Shown piece after piece: positions 33,321-43,007 of a stretch of DNA of 64,000 nucleotides. The notes beneath the pieces were generated by a model that saw nothing but the letters and a program-made list of their open reading frames with translations, made no database searches and was not told where the DNA came from. The stretch is taken from contig CACZHK010000015.1 of assembly GCA_902780915.1 (NCBI GenBank), positions 1 to 64,000 on the forward strand. The letters are read 5' to 3'. The first letter of the stretch is position 1, and every line of letters starts with the position of its first letter. A program made the translations under genes and the position numbers. The stretch is from Pseudoselenomonas ruminantium. GTDB taxonomy: Bacteria > Bacillota > Negativicutes > Selenomonadales > Selenomonadaceae.

Positions 33321-34235
33321 TTAGCGCGAAAAATTAAAAATCTGCTGTAAAAATCCTCGCCAACCCCTTTTTACACTCATCTTGCTGCCATAAAGGACGC
33401 TGGAGGCCAGTCCCTTGATACATCTGGCAGCCGTGCCGGAGGGGTTCGTCACCATGAAGGGCTTCTGGCTGCGAACTGCCTTCATGACCCCCGGATCTTC
33501 AAAGATGTAGCCCAGGCACTCCAGAGGCAGATGCAGGAAGCGCTCAGAGGTCTGCTGAAGCTTGGCCACCACTTCACGGCTTTCCGCCTCATCATAAACC
33601 CTGTTCACCACCAGCTTCAGGCTGGGAGCCGAAGCGTACATGCTGTAGGCCTTCATCACCGCATAAGCATCAGTGAGCGCCGTTGGCTCCGGAGTAGTGA
33701 CCAGGAGCACTTCATCTGCAGCCAGGATGAAATCCATGACATTCTTTCCGAGGCCCGCTCCAGTGTCCACCAGGATGATATCAGCAACCTGGCCGCAGCC
33801 TGTAAGCTTCTGCATCAAGCGCTGGCGTTCCTCGAAAGTGAAGTCCGCTGCCTTCTCGATGCCGGAGCCACCAGAAATGTAATCCACCCCGTAGGGTCCA
33901 TGCACCAGCACATCCTCCAGCTCCACACCTTCTTCCAGCAGGTTCAGCAAGTGGGTACGGGAAAGGCTGCCCAGAACCACATCCACGTTGGCCATGCCCA
34001 AGTCAGCATCTATAAGCAGTACCCTGAGGCCAGCTTCACGCAAAGCAATGGCAAGATTCACAGAAAGATTGGTCTTGCCCACGCCGCCCTTGCCACTGGT
34101 GATGGCAATGACCCGGACATTGTCTGAGTTTGCATTTTTCTTGTTTTTGGGAGAGGCTGCCCTCTCCTCCCTGATGTCTTCCGGCAGCGGGCTTCCTCCC
34201 ACCAGCTGCCTTAATCTTGTCGCCTGATCTGCCAT
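33321..34235 (-). CDS. flhG: flagellar number regulator FlhG (MinD-like ATPase)
   Basis: A 304-aa MinD/ParA-family ATPase. The N-terminal ADQATRLR matches the DQAxxLR motif that activates FlhF GTPase. The deviant Walker A is SGKGGVGKTN, followed by LLIDADLG and DTGAGLG. It controls the number and placement of flagella. It starts 1 nt after flhF ends, indicating translational coupling. Confidence 0.93.
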   Translation of the reverse strand: MADQATRLRQLVGGSPLPEDIREERAASPKNKKNANSDNVRVIAITSGKGGVGKTNLSVNLAIALREAGLRVLLIDADLGMANVDVVLGSLSRTHLLNLLEEGVELEDVLVHGPYGVDYISGGSGIEKAADFTFEERQRLMQKLTGCGQVADIILVDTGAGLGKNVMDFILAADEVLLVTTPEPTALTDAYAVMKAYSMYASAPSLKLVVNRVYDEAESREVVAKLQQTSERFLHLPLECLGYIFEDPGVMKAVRSQKPFMVTNPSGTAARCIKGLASSVLYGSKMSVKRGWRGFLQQIFNFSR

Positions 34236-34236
34236 A

Positions 34237-35625
34237 TCAAACCCTCAACAATAACCGGGCCAATTCGGCAGGGGTAGCGGGAATGATATCATCCGGCACG
34301 CTCTGCCCATTGGTCAAGAAGGAAACCGCAATATCTTTCTTGGAAAGCAAATTAAGGATAAGTCCCAGGCTGCTGGTCTCGTCAGTCTTGGTGAAAATCA
34401 CCCGGTCAGGCCTGCAAACGGAGAACTTCTCCAGAATATCCTCTGCATCACGCTCCTTAGTGGTAGCGCTCATGACCAGATGCTTCTCGATGCGGCCATC
34501 CACAGCCAGAAATTCCTGCAATTCCTTCATCTGATAATCATTATGCTGGCTGCGGCCTGCGGTATCTATAAGAACTAAATCCTTGTCCTTGTGCTTGTGT
34601 ATGGCCACCTTCAGCTCATCGGGAGAATACACTATCTCCAAGGGCAGACCGATAATATCCGAATAGGTCTTCAGCTGCTCCACAGCAGAAATACGGTAAG
34701 TATCAGCAGTGATGAGGGCCGCTTTGACCCCCTTCTCCAGCACGAAGCGGGCGGCAATCTTGGCCAGGGTCGTGGTCTTGCCCACACCGGTAGCACCTAT
34801 GAGGGACACGATGCGCACTCCATGGCGGTTGAGCTGTATGCCTTCGGAGAAGTTTACTACCTTATCCAGATAATCTGCCAGAATGTCCTTGGCCTTGGGA
34901 TCCAGGCTGTCCACCAGGGTGTCGCCTGCCGCAGACTTGGCAGCCATATCCCGAAGGATTTCCTCCTCCACTTCCTGCCCTCTCAGAGCATCCTGCAAGG
35001 AAACCTCATCCTGAGGCAGATCCTTGCTCATAACCTGAGCCAGCAAGGTTTTCATCTGGGAAAGCTCTGCTTCCAGTTTCTGTATTTTCTCTGTATCTTC
35101 CTGCTTTGACTGCTGCATATTTATTTCTGCCGCCTTCTCCTCCTGCTCAATGGCCTTTATTTCCTCTTCAGCCTTGGGCGCAGGTACCGGCTCCGGCAAA
35201 GGTTCCAGTGGTGGCGCCAGCTCCGGAGCTGCGCCAGCTTCCTTCCTGCTGTCAACTTCCTGATAGGCAGGATGAGGCTCGAAACTTGGCATATCCAAAG
35301 GTGGTGAAACCATATCCACGCCTGCCTGAGTGCCGTTGGTCTTGTATTGATTGAGAATATTGGCCGGGAACACGGGCAGGGGACGCTCCCCTGTCCTAGG
35401 CTTGGGTGGAGCCTCCTCCACTGCCTTCGGGGCACGCTTCTGTCCCCTCTCAGGTGCATCTTCTATGGCTGCCGTCACTTCCACCACATCCTTGCTGTGA
35501 TAGCCCAAGAAACCACCCTCACGATATTTCTTCGTGTGCAGGATGACTGCGTCACGGCCTAATTCACTTTTTACTTCTTCCATGGCTTCCTTCATAGAAG
35601 GAGCCTTCACAACTTTAATCTGCAC
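34237..35625 (-). CDS. flhF: flagellar SRP-like GTPase FlhF
   Basis: A 462-aa protein. The N-terminal B domain (MQIKVVKAPSMKEAMEEVKSEL region) is followed by a proline/glutamate-rich linker, an N helical domain and the SRP-type GTPase with GATGVGKTTTLAK (G1), DTAGRSQHN (G3) and TKTDE (G4). It recruits basal-body components to the membrane and works with FlhG, which is encoded next. It is 1 nt after flhA. Confidence 0.94.
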   Translation of the reverse strand: MQIKVVKAPSMKEAMEEVKSELGRDAVILHTKKYREGGFLGYHSKDVVEVTAAIEDAPERGQKRAPKAVEEAPPKPRTGERPLPVFPANILNQYKTNGTQAGVDMVSPPLDMPSFEPHPAYQEVDSRKEAGAAPELAPPLEPLPEPVPAPKAEEEIKAIEQEEKAAEINMQQSKQEDTEKIQKLEAELSQMKTLLAQVMSKDLPQDEVSLQDALRGQEVEEEILRDMAAKSAAGDTLVDSLDPKAKDILADYLDKVVNFSEGIQLNRHGVRIVSLIGATGVGKTTTLAKIAARFVLEKGVKAALITADTYRISAVEQLKTYSDIIGLPLEIVYSPDELKVAIHKHKDKDLVLIDTAGRSQHNDYQMKELQEFLAVDGRIEKHLVMSATTKERDAEDILEKFSVCRPDRVIFTKTDETSSLGLILNLLSKKDIAVSFLTNGQSVPDDIIPATPAELARLLLRV

Positions 35626-35626
35626 C

Positions 35627-37708
35627 TTAGATCTTCACCACCCCTAAAATCTGTATCTCAACGCTTTGCTCTATTTCTGCATGGGAAAGGACGATAAGTC
35701 CCGGCACAGAACGCTCCACCAGCTTGCGGAAATAAAGCCTGACCGCAGGGCTGGTGAGGACGATGGGCTGGTAGCCCATGTTGGTGAGCTTCTGCAGTTC
35801 CGTATCCAGGGACTGCAGGAGTTTCTGCATGGAATCCGGATCCAAGCTCACATAGGACCCGTGATCTGTACGCTGCACGCCGCCTGCAATCCTGTTCTCC
35901 AAAGCCGGATCCAAAGTCACGCAGGGCAGGATGCCATTCTGCACATTGGCCTGGGTAAGGGAACGTGCCATGGCGTGGCGCACATACTCCGTGAGTATCT
36001 CCGTATCCTTGGTGGCGTGGCCGTAATCTGCCAGCACCTCCATGATAGTAGCCATATCCCTGATGGAAATGCGCTCCCTGAGGAGGTTGGCCAGCACTTT
36101 CTGAACATCGCCCACGCTGAGGATGTCCGGCACCACCTCGTCCACCAGGGACTGGTTGGACTTCTTGAGGTTGTCGATGAGGTTCTGGGTTTCCTGACGG
36201 CCCAGGATCTCATCAGCGTGCTGCTTGATGACCTCCGTGAGATGGGTAGCCAGGACTGACACAGCATCCACCACTGTGTAGCCATTGAGTTCTGCCTGCT
36301 CCCGCTCGCTCTCGGGAATCCAGAGAGCTGGCAGGCCGAAGGCCGGCTCCACTGTCTCGATGCCCGGCACTTCTTCAAAGACCGTACCTGAGTTCATGGC
36401 CAGGTAATGATCCAGCATCAGCTCGCCCTTGGCTATCTCAATGCCCTTGAGCTTGATGATATAAGCATTGGGCTTAATCTGGATGTTGTCACGGATGCGG
36501 ATGGTAGGCACCACCAGGCCAAGCTCCAAGGCGCACTGGCGACGGATCATGACAATGCGGTCCAGCAGATCGCCGCCCTGTCCCGTATCAACCAGTGGTA
36601 TCAGGCTGTAGCCGATTTCCAGTTCCATGGGGTCAACCTGCAGGAGAGAAACGATGTTCTCCGGCGTGGTGGCTTCCTTCTTCGCCTGAGCCTTCTTTTC
36701 CACCTTCTTGGTCTCCACCTTCACTTCATGGCTCTTCTTCAGGTTGTAGCCGATGAAAGCGCAGAGCAGGGACAAAGCCATGAAAGGCACACCGGGCAGG
36801 CCCGGCACCAGAGCCAGGAACACCAGCACACCGCAGAGGATGAAAAAGATACGCTCATTGCGGAACATCTGATCCACCAGATCACTGCCCAGATTGCCCT
36901 CGGCAGCAGAACGGGTGACGATAAGGCCCGTAGCCGTGGAAATGAGCAGGGCCGGTATCTGGCTCACCAAGCCCTCACCGACAGTGAGCAGCGTGTAGGT
37001 CTGAAGTGCCTGCGCAGCATCCAGCCCCCGCTGCAGCATGCCTATGACAAAGCCACCGGAGATATTGATGAACATGATGATGATGGCAGCTATGGCATCG
37101 CCCTTGACGAACTTGGAAGCACCGTCCATGGCGCCGAAGAAATCCGATTCGCGCTGGATCTTCTCACGGCGGATCTTGGCCTCGGCATCGGTGATAGCCC
37201 CCTGATTCAGGTCTGCATCAATGGACATCTGCTTGCCAGGCATAGCGTCCAGGGTGAAGCGGGCGGAAACCTCAGCCACGCGCTCTGAGCCCTTGGTGAT
37301 GACGATGAAGTTGATGACCACCAGGATGATGAAGACGATGAAACCTACGACTGCATTACCACCGACTACGAAATTGCCGAAAGCGGTGATGACTTCCCCC
37401 GCATAGCCATCCAAGAGAATGAGACGGGTTGAGGAAATGTTCAGCGCCAGGCGGAACAGAGTGGTGATCAGCAGCAGCGACGGGAAAATGGATAAGTCCA
37501 GCGCCTCCACATTGTAGATGGCGGACATGACCACCAGAAGCGCAATGGTGATATTGAGGCAAAGCAATAAATCCAATAGCAGGGTAGGCAACGGGATGAT
37601 CATCATGATGACGATGGTCACGATAGCTACCGCTATGAGGACATCACTGTATTTCTGCACTATGGAAGTCCCCTTCAAAGGATCTGCCGCAGCACTTGGT
37701 GCAGCCAT
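35627..37708 (-). CDS. flhA: flagellar type III export gate protein FlhA
   Basis: A 693-aa export-gate subunit. About eight membrane helices lie in the first ~330 residues, with the conserved loop GSERVAEVSARFTLDAMPGKQ between them. The large cytosolic domain (about 345-693) binds chaperone-substrate complexes. Size and domain order are normal. It lies between flhB and flhF. Confidence 0.95.
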   Translation of the reverse strand: MAAPSAAADPLKGTSIVQKYSDVLIAVAIVTIVIMMIIPLPTLLLDLLLCLNITIALLVVMSAIYNVEALDLSIFPSLLLITTLFRLALNISSTRLILLDGYAGEVITAFGNFVVGGNAVVGFIVFIILVVINFIVITKGSERVAEVSARFTLDAMPGKQMSIDADLNQGAITDAEAKIRREKIQRESDFFGAMDGASKFVKGDAIAAIIIMFINISGGFVIGMLQRGLDAAQALQTYTLLTVGEGLVSQIPALLISTATGLIVTRSAAEGNLGSDLVDQMFRNERIFFILCGVLVFLALVPGLPGVPFMALSLLCAFIGYNLKKSHEVKVETKKVEKKAQAKKEATTPENIVSLLQVDPMELEIGYSLIPLVDTGQGGDLLDRIVMIRRQCALELGLVVPTIRIRDNIQIKPNAYIIKLKGIEIAKGELMLDHYLAMNSGTVFEEVPGIETVEPAFGLPALWIPESEREQAELNGYTVVDAVSVLATHLTEVIKQHADEILGRQETQNLIDNLKKSNQSLVDEVVPDILSVGDVQKVLANLLRERISIRDMATIMEVLADYGHATKDTEILTEYVRHAMARSLTQANVQNGILPCVTLDPALENRIAGGVQRTDHGSYVSLDPDSMQKLLQSLDTELQKLTNMGYQPIVLTSPAVRLYFRKLVERSVPGLIVLSHAEIEQSVEIQILGVVKI

Positions 37709-37739
37709 GTTCTCACCTCCCTACAACTTTCAAAAACTG

Positions 37740-38894
37740 CTATGCTCTCTGGCGATGCTTGAGCCTGTAGACATAGGCCAGCACTTCGGCTACCGCCTGA
37801 TAGAGTTCCTGGGGCACCGAGTCCCCGACTTCCGTGCTGGCAAAGAGAGCCCTTGCCAGCGGCTTGTTCTCAACTATAGCCACCCCGTTTTCACGGGCGA
37901 TTTCCTTGATGCGCTGGGCCACCAGATCCTGCCCCTTGGCCAGCACCCTTGGCGCTACCATGCCCTTATGATACTCAAGGGCCACCGCAAAGTGGGTAGG
38001 GTTGGTGACGATGACATCTGCCTTGGGCACTTCCTGCATCATGCGGGCCATGGCCATCTGGCGCTGTTTCTGCTTGATCTTGCCCTTGATCTGCGGGTCG
38101 CCTTCGGACTGCTTGAATTCGTCCTTGACCTCCTGCTTGGTCATCTTAAGGTCCTGGGTAGTCTGCCATTTCTGGTAAGCCAGATCCAGCACGCCCAGCA
38201 CCAGGATCAGGCCACAGATCTTGAAAGCCATGTTGAAGATGATATCGGCAATCTGCCCCAGGCTGGTCTCCAGCCCGAAAAAGATGAACTGGGGCATGGA
38301 CAGCACATGATCGACGAGCACCACATAAAGCGCCGCTCCGATGACAATGATCTTGAAGATGGATTTGACCAACTCCACCAGCGCCCGCTTGGAAAAAATC
38401 CTGCCAAAGCCGTTGATGGGGTTGAGCTTATCCAGCTTGGGCTCCATGGCCTCCGTATTGAAGTTCAAGCCCACCTGGAAGAAATTGATGCCAAGGCCGA
38501 TAAACATGATAGCCAGCATGATGGGAAAGGATGTTTTCGCCAAAAGCTCCACAATGCCAAGGAAAAGTTGTATGACAGTCTCCGTGTCCACCGTCTGAGC
38601 CGGATGTGAAAGGATATACTTAGTATAATCTGCGATATTCAGGTAAATCGTATCCCAGAGTATCTTCAGCATGAAAAAGCCTATCAGGAGCACAAAAGCC
38701 GTATTGAGTTCCTGGCTCTTGCCCACCTGGCCCTTCTTGCGTGCATCTTCCCTCTTCTTGGCCGTAGGTTCCTCAGTCTTGTCCCCGTCGGCAAACAGCT
38801 GCAGGTCAAAGAGCCATTCTCTTTCCTCTGCAGGCTCGGGGACTTGCCTACTGCAGCGCTCGCAGGACAATGCCGATATTGCCATACACTTCAT
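37740..38894 (-). CDS. flhB: flagellar export switch protein FlhB
   Basis: A membrane protein of about 384 aa with four helices and a C-terminal cytosolic domain that cuts itself at NPTH (about residue 298), switching export from hook to filament substrates. The conserved N-terminus (DKTEEPTAKKREDARKKGQV) begins about 40 residues into this frame. No start codon lies between that block and the fliR stop, so translation must begin inside fliR. I chose an ATG at 38894 with GAGGTG 4 nt upstream; an ATG three codons later is possible. The overlap with fliR is therefore about 47 nt. Confidence 0.9.
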   Translation of the reverse strand: MKCMAISALSCERCSRQVPEPAEEREWLFDLQLFADGDKTEEPTAKKREDARKKGQVGKSQELNTAFVLLIGFFMLKILWDTIYLNIADYTKYILSHPAQTVDTETVIQLFLGIVELLAKTSFPIMLAIMFIGLGINFFQVGLNFNTEAMEPKLDKLNPINGFGRIFSKRALVELVKSIFKIIVIGAALYVVLVDHVLSMPQFIFFGLETSLGQIADIIFNMAFKICGLILVLGVLDLAYQKWQTTQDLKMTKQEVKDEFKQSEGDPQIKGKIKQKQRQMAMARMMQEVPKADVIVTNPTHFAVALEYHKGMVAPRVLAKGQDLVAQRIKEIARENGVAIVENKPLARALFASTEVGDSVPQELYQAVAEVLAYVYRLKHRQRA

Positions 38895-39630
38895 TGAACA
38901 CCTCATCCAAAAATAGCACATAAAAGGGCATCAGCATCATCAGCATGGAAAGGCCGATCATGATATGCATGGGCAGGCCCACCACGAAGATATTGAGCTG
39001 AGGCATGGTGCGGGCAAGAATGCCCAGCCCCGTATTAGTCAAAAGTATAGAAAATGTCACAGGCATGGCGATTTTCATGCCCGTAAGGAAAATACCTGTG
39101 GTAAAATCCACGATGATCATGGGCAAGGACATGCCAGGATCCATAGTGAGAAGCGGCACCTGGTGGAAACTTTCCACCAGAGACGCAATAATCATATGAT
39201 GGCCGTTGGTCACCAAAAAGATAATTACACTCAAATTATAAAGAAAACTTCCGATAAGCGGAATCTGCTGACCGGAAGTTGGATCCATAACGTTTACTAT
39301 AGCAAACCCCACTTGCATATCCATGATCTTGCCGCCCATATTGATGGCCGAAAAGCCAATATAAGCCACAAAACCTATAAGCCAGCCCACAAACATTTCA
39401 CCCAGCACCGCAACCGCATACATGGCCACAGTGGCAGGAGGCTCTACTATCCCCAGTTTGTCCACCACAGGAAAAAGCACCAGAGCAAAAGCAAAAGAGG
39501 TGCCGGCCCTGAAGTAAATGGGCACGTTCATGCTGCCGAAGAAAGGAGATATCATGAAAATTCCCGTAATCCTCGTAAGCAGCAACAGAAAGATAGCCGC
39601 ATGGTCATGGTAAAGCTCGAAAAAATCCAT
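38848..39630 (-). CDS. fliR: flagellar export apparatus protein FliR
   Basis: A 260-aa polytopic membrane protein (about six hydrophobic segments) of the export gate core with FliP and FliQ. GWLIGFVAYIGFSAINMGGKIMDMQVGFAIV (read in two parts) is the conserved central block. Its 3' end carries the start of flhB in another frame. It follows fliQ in the standard P-Q-R-B-A order. Confidence 0.94.
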   Translation of the reverse strand: MDFFELYHDHAAIFLLLLTRITGIFMISPFFGSMNVPIYFRAGTSFAFALVLFPVVDKLGIVEPPATVAMYAVAVLGEMFVGWLIGFVAYIGFSAINMGGKIMDMQVGFAIVNVMDPTSGQQIPLIGSFLYNLSVIIFLVTNGHHMIIASLVESFHQVPLLTMDPGMSLPMIIVDFTTGIFLTGMKIAMPVTFSILLTNTGLGILARTMPQLNIFVVGLPMHIMIGLSMLMMLMPFYVLFLDEVFNEVYGNIGIVLRALQ

Positions 39631-39653
39631 CCTTCCGTGCCCCTCTCGCGGCT

Positions 39654-39923
39654 TCAGCCGATATAGAATGGCAGGTTGACAAAAATATTGGTGACATACT
39701 CCACCATGATGCGCAGCATCCAGGGACCAAAAATCAAAATGGCCACAAACACCGCCACAATCTTAGGGATAAAAGCCAAAGTCTGCTCCTGAATGGAAGT
39801 AGTGGCCTGAAAGACACTGATCAAAAGGCCAACAATCAGCCCCAGCCCCAGCATGGGTGCCGACACAATGAGCACAATCATCAAAGCCTGCTGAGCCAGC
39901 TGTATAACAAGATCCCCAGACAT
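39654..39923 (-). CDS. fliQ: flagellar export apparatus protein FliQ
   Basis: An 89-aa protein with two membrane helices. The conserved middle part LLISVFQATTSIQEQTLAFIPK (in two parts) is typical of FliQ/SctS. It is a gate component, encoded between fliP and fliR. Confidence 0.94.
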   Translation of the reverse strand: MSGDLVIQLAQQALMIVLIVSAPMLGLGLIVGLLISVFQATTSIQEQTLAFIPKIVAVFVAILIFGPWMLRIMVEYVTNIFVNLPFYIG

Positions 39924-39935
39924 TTCACTCCCCCC

Positions 39936-40694
39936 CTACTTGAAGCTCATGATAAGGGACTGGATCAAGAGGTGCCAGCCATCCACCATGACAAAGAGCA
40001 AAATCTTGAAGGGCAGCGAAATCATCACCGGCGGCAACATCATCATGCCCATGGACATGAGCGTGCTTGCCACAATCATGTCTATGACTATGAAGGGAAC
40101 ATAAATCATGAAGCCCATTTGGAATGCTGTCTTGAGCTCGCTGATGACAAAGGCCGGAATCAGGGTGAAAGTGGACACATCCTCCTGAGAATCAGGTCTG
40201 GGAGCATCAGCCAAATTCACAAACAAAGCCAAATCAGACTCCCTGGTCTGCTTGAACATGAACACCCGCATGGGTTCCACCACATTCCGCAAAGCCTCCT
40301 CCTGGGAAATCTGCCCTGCCAGATATGGCTGCAAGCCCTGTTCATTGGCCTCTCCCCAATAGGGAGCCATGATGTAGAATGTCAAAAACAGGGACAGGGC
40401 AATGACCACCTGGTTAGGCGGCACATTCTGGGTAGACAAGGCATTCCTCAGGAAGCCTATCACTACCACAATCCTCACAAAAGAAGTCGTCATCATGAGG
40501 ATCCCCGGTGCCAAAGAAACAATGGTCAGCACCGCCATGACCTGCAAGGTGACAGCCACATCCTGAGGATTATCAGATGAGCCCAAGCCTATATTCACGC
40601 TGGGCAAAGGAGCAGCCGCAGCTTCCCCCGGAAGCCCCAGTGCAAAAGCCAGGACCAAAAGCCCTGTCCCCATCAGACATCTCACATCTCCCAC
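39936..40694 (-). CDS. fliP: flagellar export apparatus protein FliP
   Basis: A 252-aa protein with an N-terminal signal sequence (GLLVLAFALGLPGEAAAA) and four membrane helices. MMTTSFVRIVVVIGFLRNALS and the C-terminal MMMLPPVMISLPFKILLF block are family hallmarks. It forms the export-gate pore with FliQ and FliR. It follows fliO. Confidence 0.94.
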   Translation of the reverse strand: MGDVRCLMGTGLLVLAFALGLPGEAAAAPLPSVNIGLGSSDNPQDVAVTLQVMAVLTIVSLAPGILMMTTSFVRIVVVIGFLRNALSTQNVPPNQVVIALSLFLTFYIMAPYWGEANEQGLQPYLAGQISQEEALRNVVEPMRVFMFKQTRESDLALFVNLADAPRPDSQEDVSTFTLIPAFVISELKTAFQMGFMIYVPFIVIDMIVASTLMSMGMMMLPPVMISLPFKILLFVMVDGWHLLIQSLIMSFK

Positions 40695-40722
40695 TCCCAG
40701 TTCACTTCATATCTTTAGTGCA

Positions 40723-41244
40723 TCATTTGCGAAGAAAAGGAGGTATCTTTTGTGCCAGTCCCGACAGGGACCCCAGTTGCTGAGAGAACATATCCCCGGA
40801 AAAAGAAACGTCCGAATCCATCCGGCGCAGCTTTTCCATTTCTTCCAAATCCGTTATTTCCCTAAGAAGGGTTATCTCATGTTCCGTAACCCCCAGCATC
40901 AGAAAATGGTCTGACATCTCCACGATGCAAACCGACTTTCCCGGGCCCAGGGGCAAATTTGTCACAATGCGCCCCGCTGTCGTCTTCAGGGGCCTTGCAA
41001 AATGTCCACCTAAAAACCTTGCCGCCAGATATGCCATTCCCACCACAAAGGCAAAAATAACAAAGAGGCTGACCAGATAAGCAGCGGTAGACCACCAAGA
41101 CATTGCTGCTGGCTGCGGGACGTTGGTCTCGTAGCCGGACAGATAACCTCCCTGGGCAGCCTCCTGGGCTGCCAGGGCCGGCTCTGCGAAAGCTACGAGC
41201 AACAATCCCGCCAAAAACGCCAGCACATAATATCTCTTGCCCAT
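40723..41244 (-). CDS. fliO: flagellar biosynthetic protein FliO
   Basis: A 173-aa protein with a signal-like N-terminus, a second membrane segment (about residues 52-72) and a small cytosolic domain with RIVTNLPLGPGKSVCIVEMSDHFLMLGVTEHEITLL (in parts), the FliO/FliZ signature. It helps FliP assemble. Its start overlaps the cheY stop by 1 nt. Confidence 0.88.
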   Translation of the reverse strand: MGKRYYVLAFLAGLLLVAFAEPALAAQEAAQGGYLSGYETNVPQPAAMSWWSTAAYLVSLFVIFAFVVGMAYLAARFLGGHFARPLKTTAGRIVTNLPLGPGKSVCIVEMSDHFLMLGVTEHEITLLREITDLEEMEKLRRMDSDVSFSGDMFSQQLGSLSGLAQKIPPFLRK

Positions 41245-41606
41245 CAGCCCACTGCTTTGCGGACAGCCTCCAAAACGCGGTCAGCCTGGAACGGCTTGAC
41301 GATGAAGTCACGCGCACCGGCCTGGATAGCCTCGATGACCATAGCCTGCTGGCCCATGGCGCTGCACATGACGATCTTCGCGTTGGGGTCAACCTTCTTG
41401 ATTTCCTTGACAGCGCTGATGCCGTCCATTTCAGGCATCGTGATGTCCATGGTAACAAGATCCGGCTTCAGCTCCTGATACTTTTCTAAAGCCTTCATGC
41501 CGTTCTCGGCTTCGCCGACGACCTCATAGCCATTCTTGGACAAAATGTCCTTGACCATCATTCTCATGAATGCTGCGTCATCAACGACCAATACTCTTAC
41601 TGCCAT
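41244..41606 (-). CDS. cheY: chemotaxis response regulator CheY
   Basis: A 120-aa single-domain receiver. Asp9 and Asp10 bind Mg2+, Asp54 (TMDITMP) is phosphorylated by CheA, Ser82 and Lys104 (VKPF) complete the site. CheY-P binds FliM/FliY to switch rotation. It lies between fliY and fliO, as in Bacillus, with its own promoter 55 nt upstream. Confidence 0.95.
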   Translation of the reverse strand: MAVRVLVVDDAAFMRMMVKDILSKNGYEVVGEAENGMKALEKYQELKPDLVTMDITMPEMDGISAVKEIKKVDPNAKIVMCSAMGQQAMVIEAIQAGARDFIVKPFQADRVLEAVRKAVG

Positions 41607-41660
41607 GTTTCATCTCTCCTCACCTTAAAAGAAACTCAGATGTACTACAAAGCTGATTTA

Positions 41661-41689
41661 ATTATATAGGAAAGTCCGTCATTAGACAA
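41661..41689 (-). promoter_or_regulatory. internal sigma-A promoter before cheY
   Basis: TTGTCT and a perfect TATAAT spaced by 17 bp on the minus strand lie in the 119-bp gap between fliY and cheY, one of the few sizeable gaps in the flagellar cluster. It would supply the cheY-to-fliA genes independently of flbD-fliL-M-Y. Confidence 0.65.
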
Positions 41690-41726
41690 GTATCTGCCCA
41701 AACTGACAAGTTCAGCTGCAAGAGCC

Positions 41727-43007
41727 TCACTGCAGTTTAGCGGCCCTCTCTGCCGGACTTGCTATCTCTGTGATGCGGACACCGAAGTTCTCATCGATGA
41801 CCACCACTTCCCCCTTGGCCAGGAACTTGCCATTGACCTGAATGTCCACCGGCTCACCAGCCAGCTTGTCAAGCTCCACAATGGAGCCATTGGTCAGTTC
41901 CAGCACTTCCTTGATGGACTTATGGGTACGCCCCAGTTCCACAGTGACCTTCAGAGGCACGTCCAGGATAAGGCCGATATTGGCATCGTTCACCTGCACT
42001 GGCTCCATGCTCAGAGGTACGAAAGCTGCGGGCTGCACCGGCACATTGGCTGCCATCTGCTGCTGCGACATCATGGGAGCGCCATAGCCGTAGCCATAGC
42101 CGCCCCCTGGGGGCATGCCAGCAGGTGCCATGGGCGGCGGTGCCGCCGCCATAGGCGGAGGGGCTGCTGCCGCAGGAGGCGGCGCTGCTGCAGGAGCAGG
42201 TGCCGCTGCAGGCGCAGGCGGTGGCGGCGCAGGAGCCGGAGCAGGCTCCGGATCCATATTGGCCTCCCCATTCATGAGGGATTCCACCATTTCCTTAGCC
42301 ACGTGGACAGGCAGGATCTGCATGATCTCGCTGTCTATGAGGCCATCCACTTCCATGCGGAAAGAAATGCGCACAATGGGATCATCATTGCCGATGATTT
42401 CTGTGACTTTCTCCTCTGAACCAAGGTCAATCAGATTCACCCGGGGAGGAGAAATATCAATCTTCTTATTGAACATGGACGACAAGGACGTGGCCACAGT
42501 ACCCATCATCTGGTTCATGGACTCGCCCACGGCGCTCATCTGGATCTCACCGATATTGGTGTCAGGATTGGTGCCATCGCCGCCCATCATCAGATCTGCG
42601 ATGATGGCGGCATCCTGAGCCTGGATGGCCAGCACGTTGTTGCCGTCAATGCCTATGGTATAGCCCACCTCCACAATGAGGTAGGGCATGGGATAATGCT
42701 CCTTGATGAGGCTCATGGTGGACACAGACACCGTAGGGGTGGTGATGTTCACCTTATGGCCCAGAAGCACCGAAAGGGTGGTGGCCGCACTGCCCATGGA
42801 AATATTGCCTATCTCCCCCAGGGCATCCTTTTCAATATCTGACAGCACATCTGCGAATTGAGATGAATCATCAGACCCGGCACCAGCCGCCGGTCCGCCG
42901 CCTCCATCTGCCGACTCTCCCGCTGGTGCATCACCGCCCCCTGCCGGTGGCAAGCCGCCGTTTAGGAGAGCATCTATTTCCTCTTGCGAGATCATATCGT
43001 CACTCAT
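41727..43007 (-). CDS. fliY: flagellar motor switch phosphatase FliY
   Basis: A protein of about 426 aa. The N-terminal CheY-P-binding peptide ISQEEIDALLNGG is followed by a glycine-rich linker, a CheC-like phosphatase domain with DALGEIGNISMGSAATTL and AVGESMNQMMGTVATS, a Pro/Ala-rich linker (about 255-320), and a C-terminal SpoA/FliN domain that joins the C-ring. It dephosphorylates CheY-P at the motor. The ATG at 43007 overlaps the fliM stop; an ATG 12 nt earlier sits on the ribosome site itself. Confidence 0.93.
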   Translation of the reverse strand: MSDDMISQEEIDALLNGGLPPAGGGDAPAGESADGGGGPAAGAGSDDSSQFADVLSDIEKDALGEIGNISMGSAATTLSVLLGHKVNITTPTVSVSTMSLIKEHYPMPYLIVEVGYTIGIDGNNVLAIQAQDAAIIADLMMGGDGTNPDTNIGEIQMSAVGESMNQMMGTVATSLSSMFNKKIDISPPRVNLIDLGSEEKVTEIIGNDDPIVRISFRMEVDGLIDSEIMQILPVHVAKEMVESLMNGEANMDPEPAPAPAPPPPAPAAAPAPAAAPPPAAAAPPPMAAAPPPMAPAGMPPGGGYGYGYGAPMMSQQQMAANVPVQPAAFVPLSMEPVQVNDANIGLILDVPLKVTVELGRTHKSIKEVLELTNGSIVELDKLAGEPVDIQVNGKFLAKGEVVVIDENFGVRITEIASPAERAAKLQ

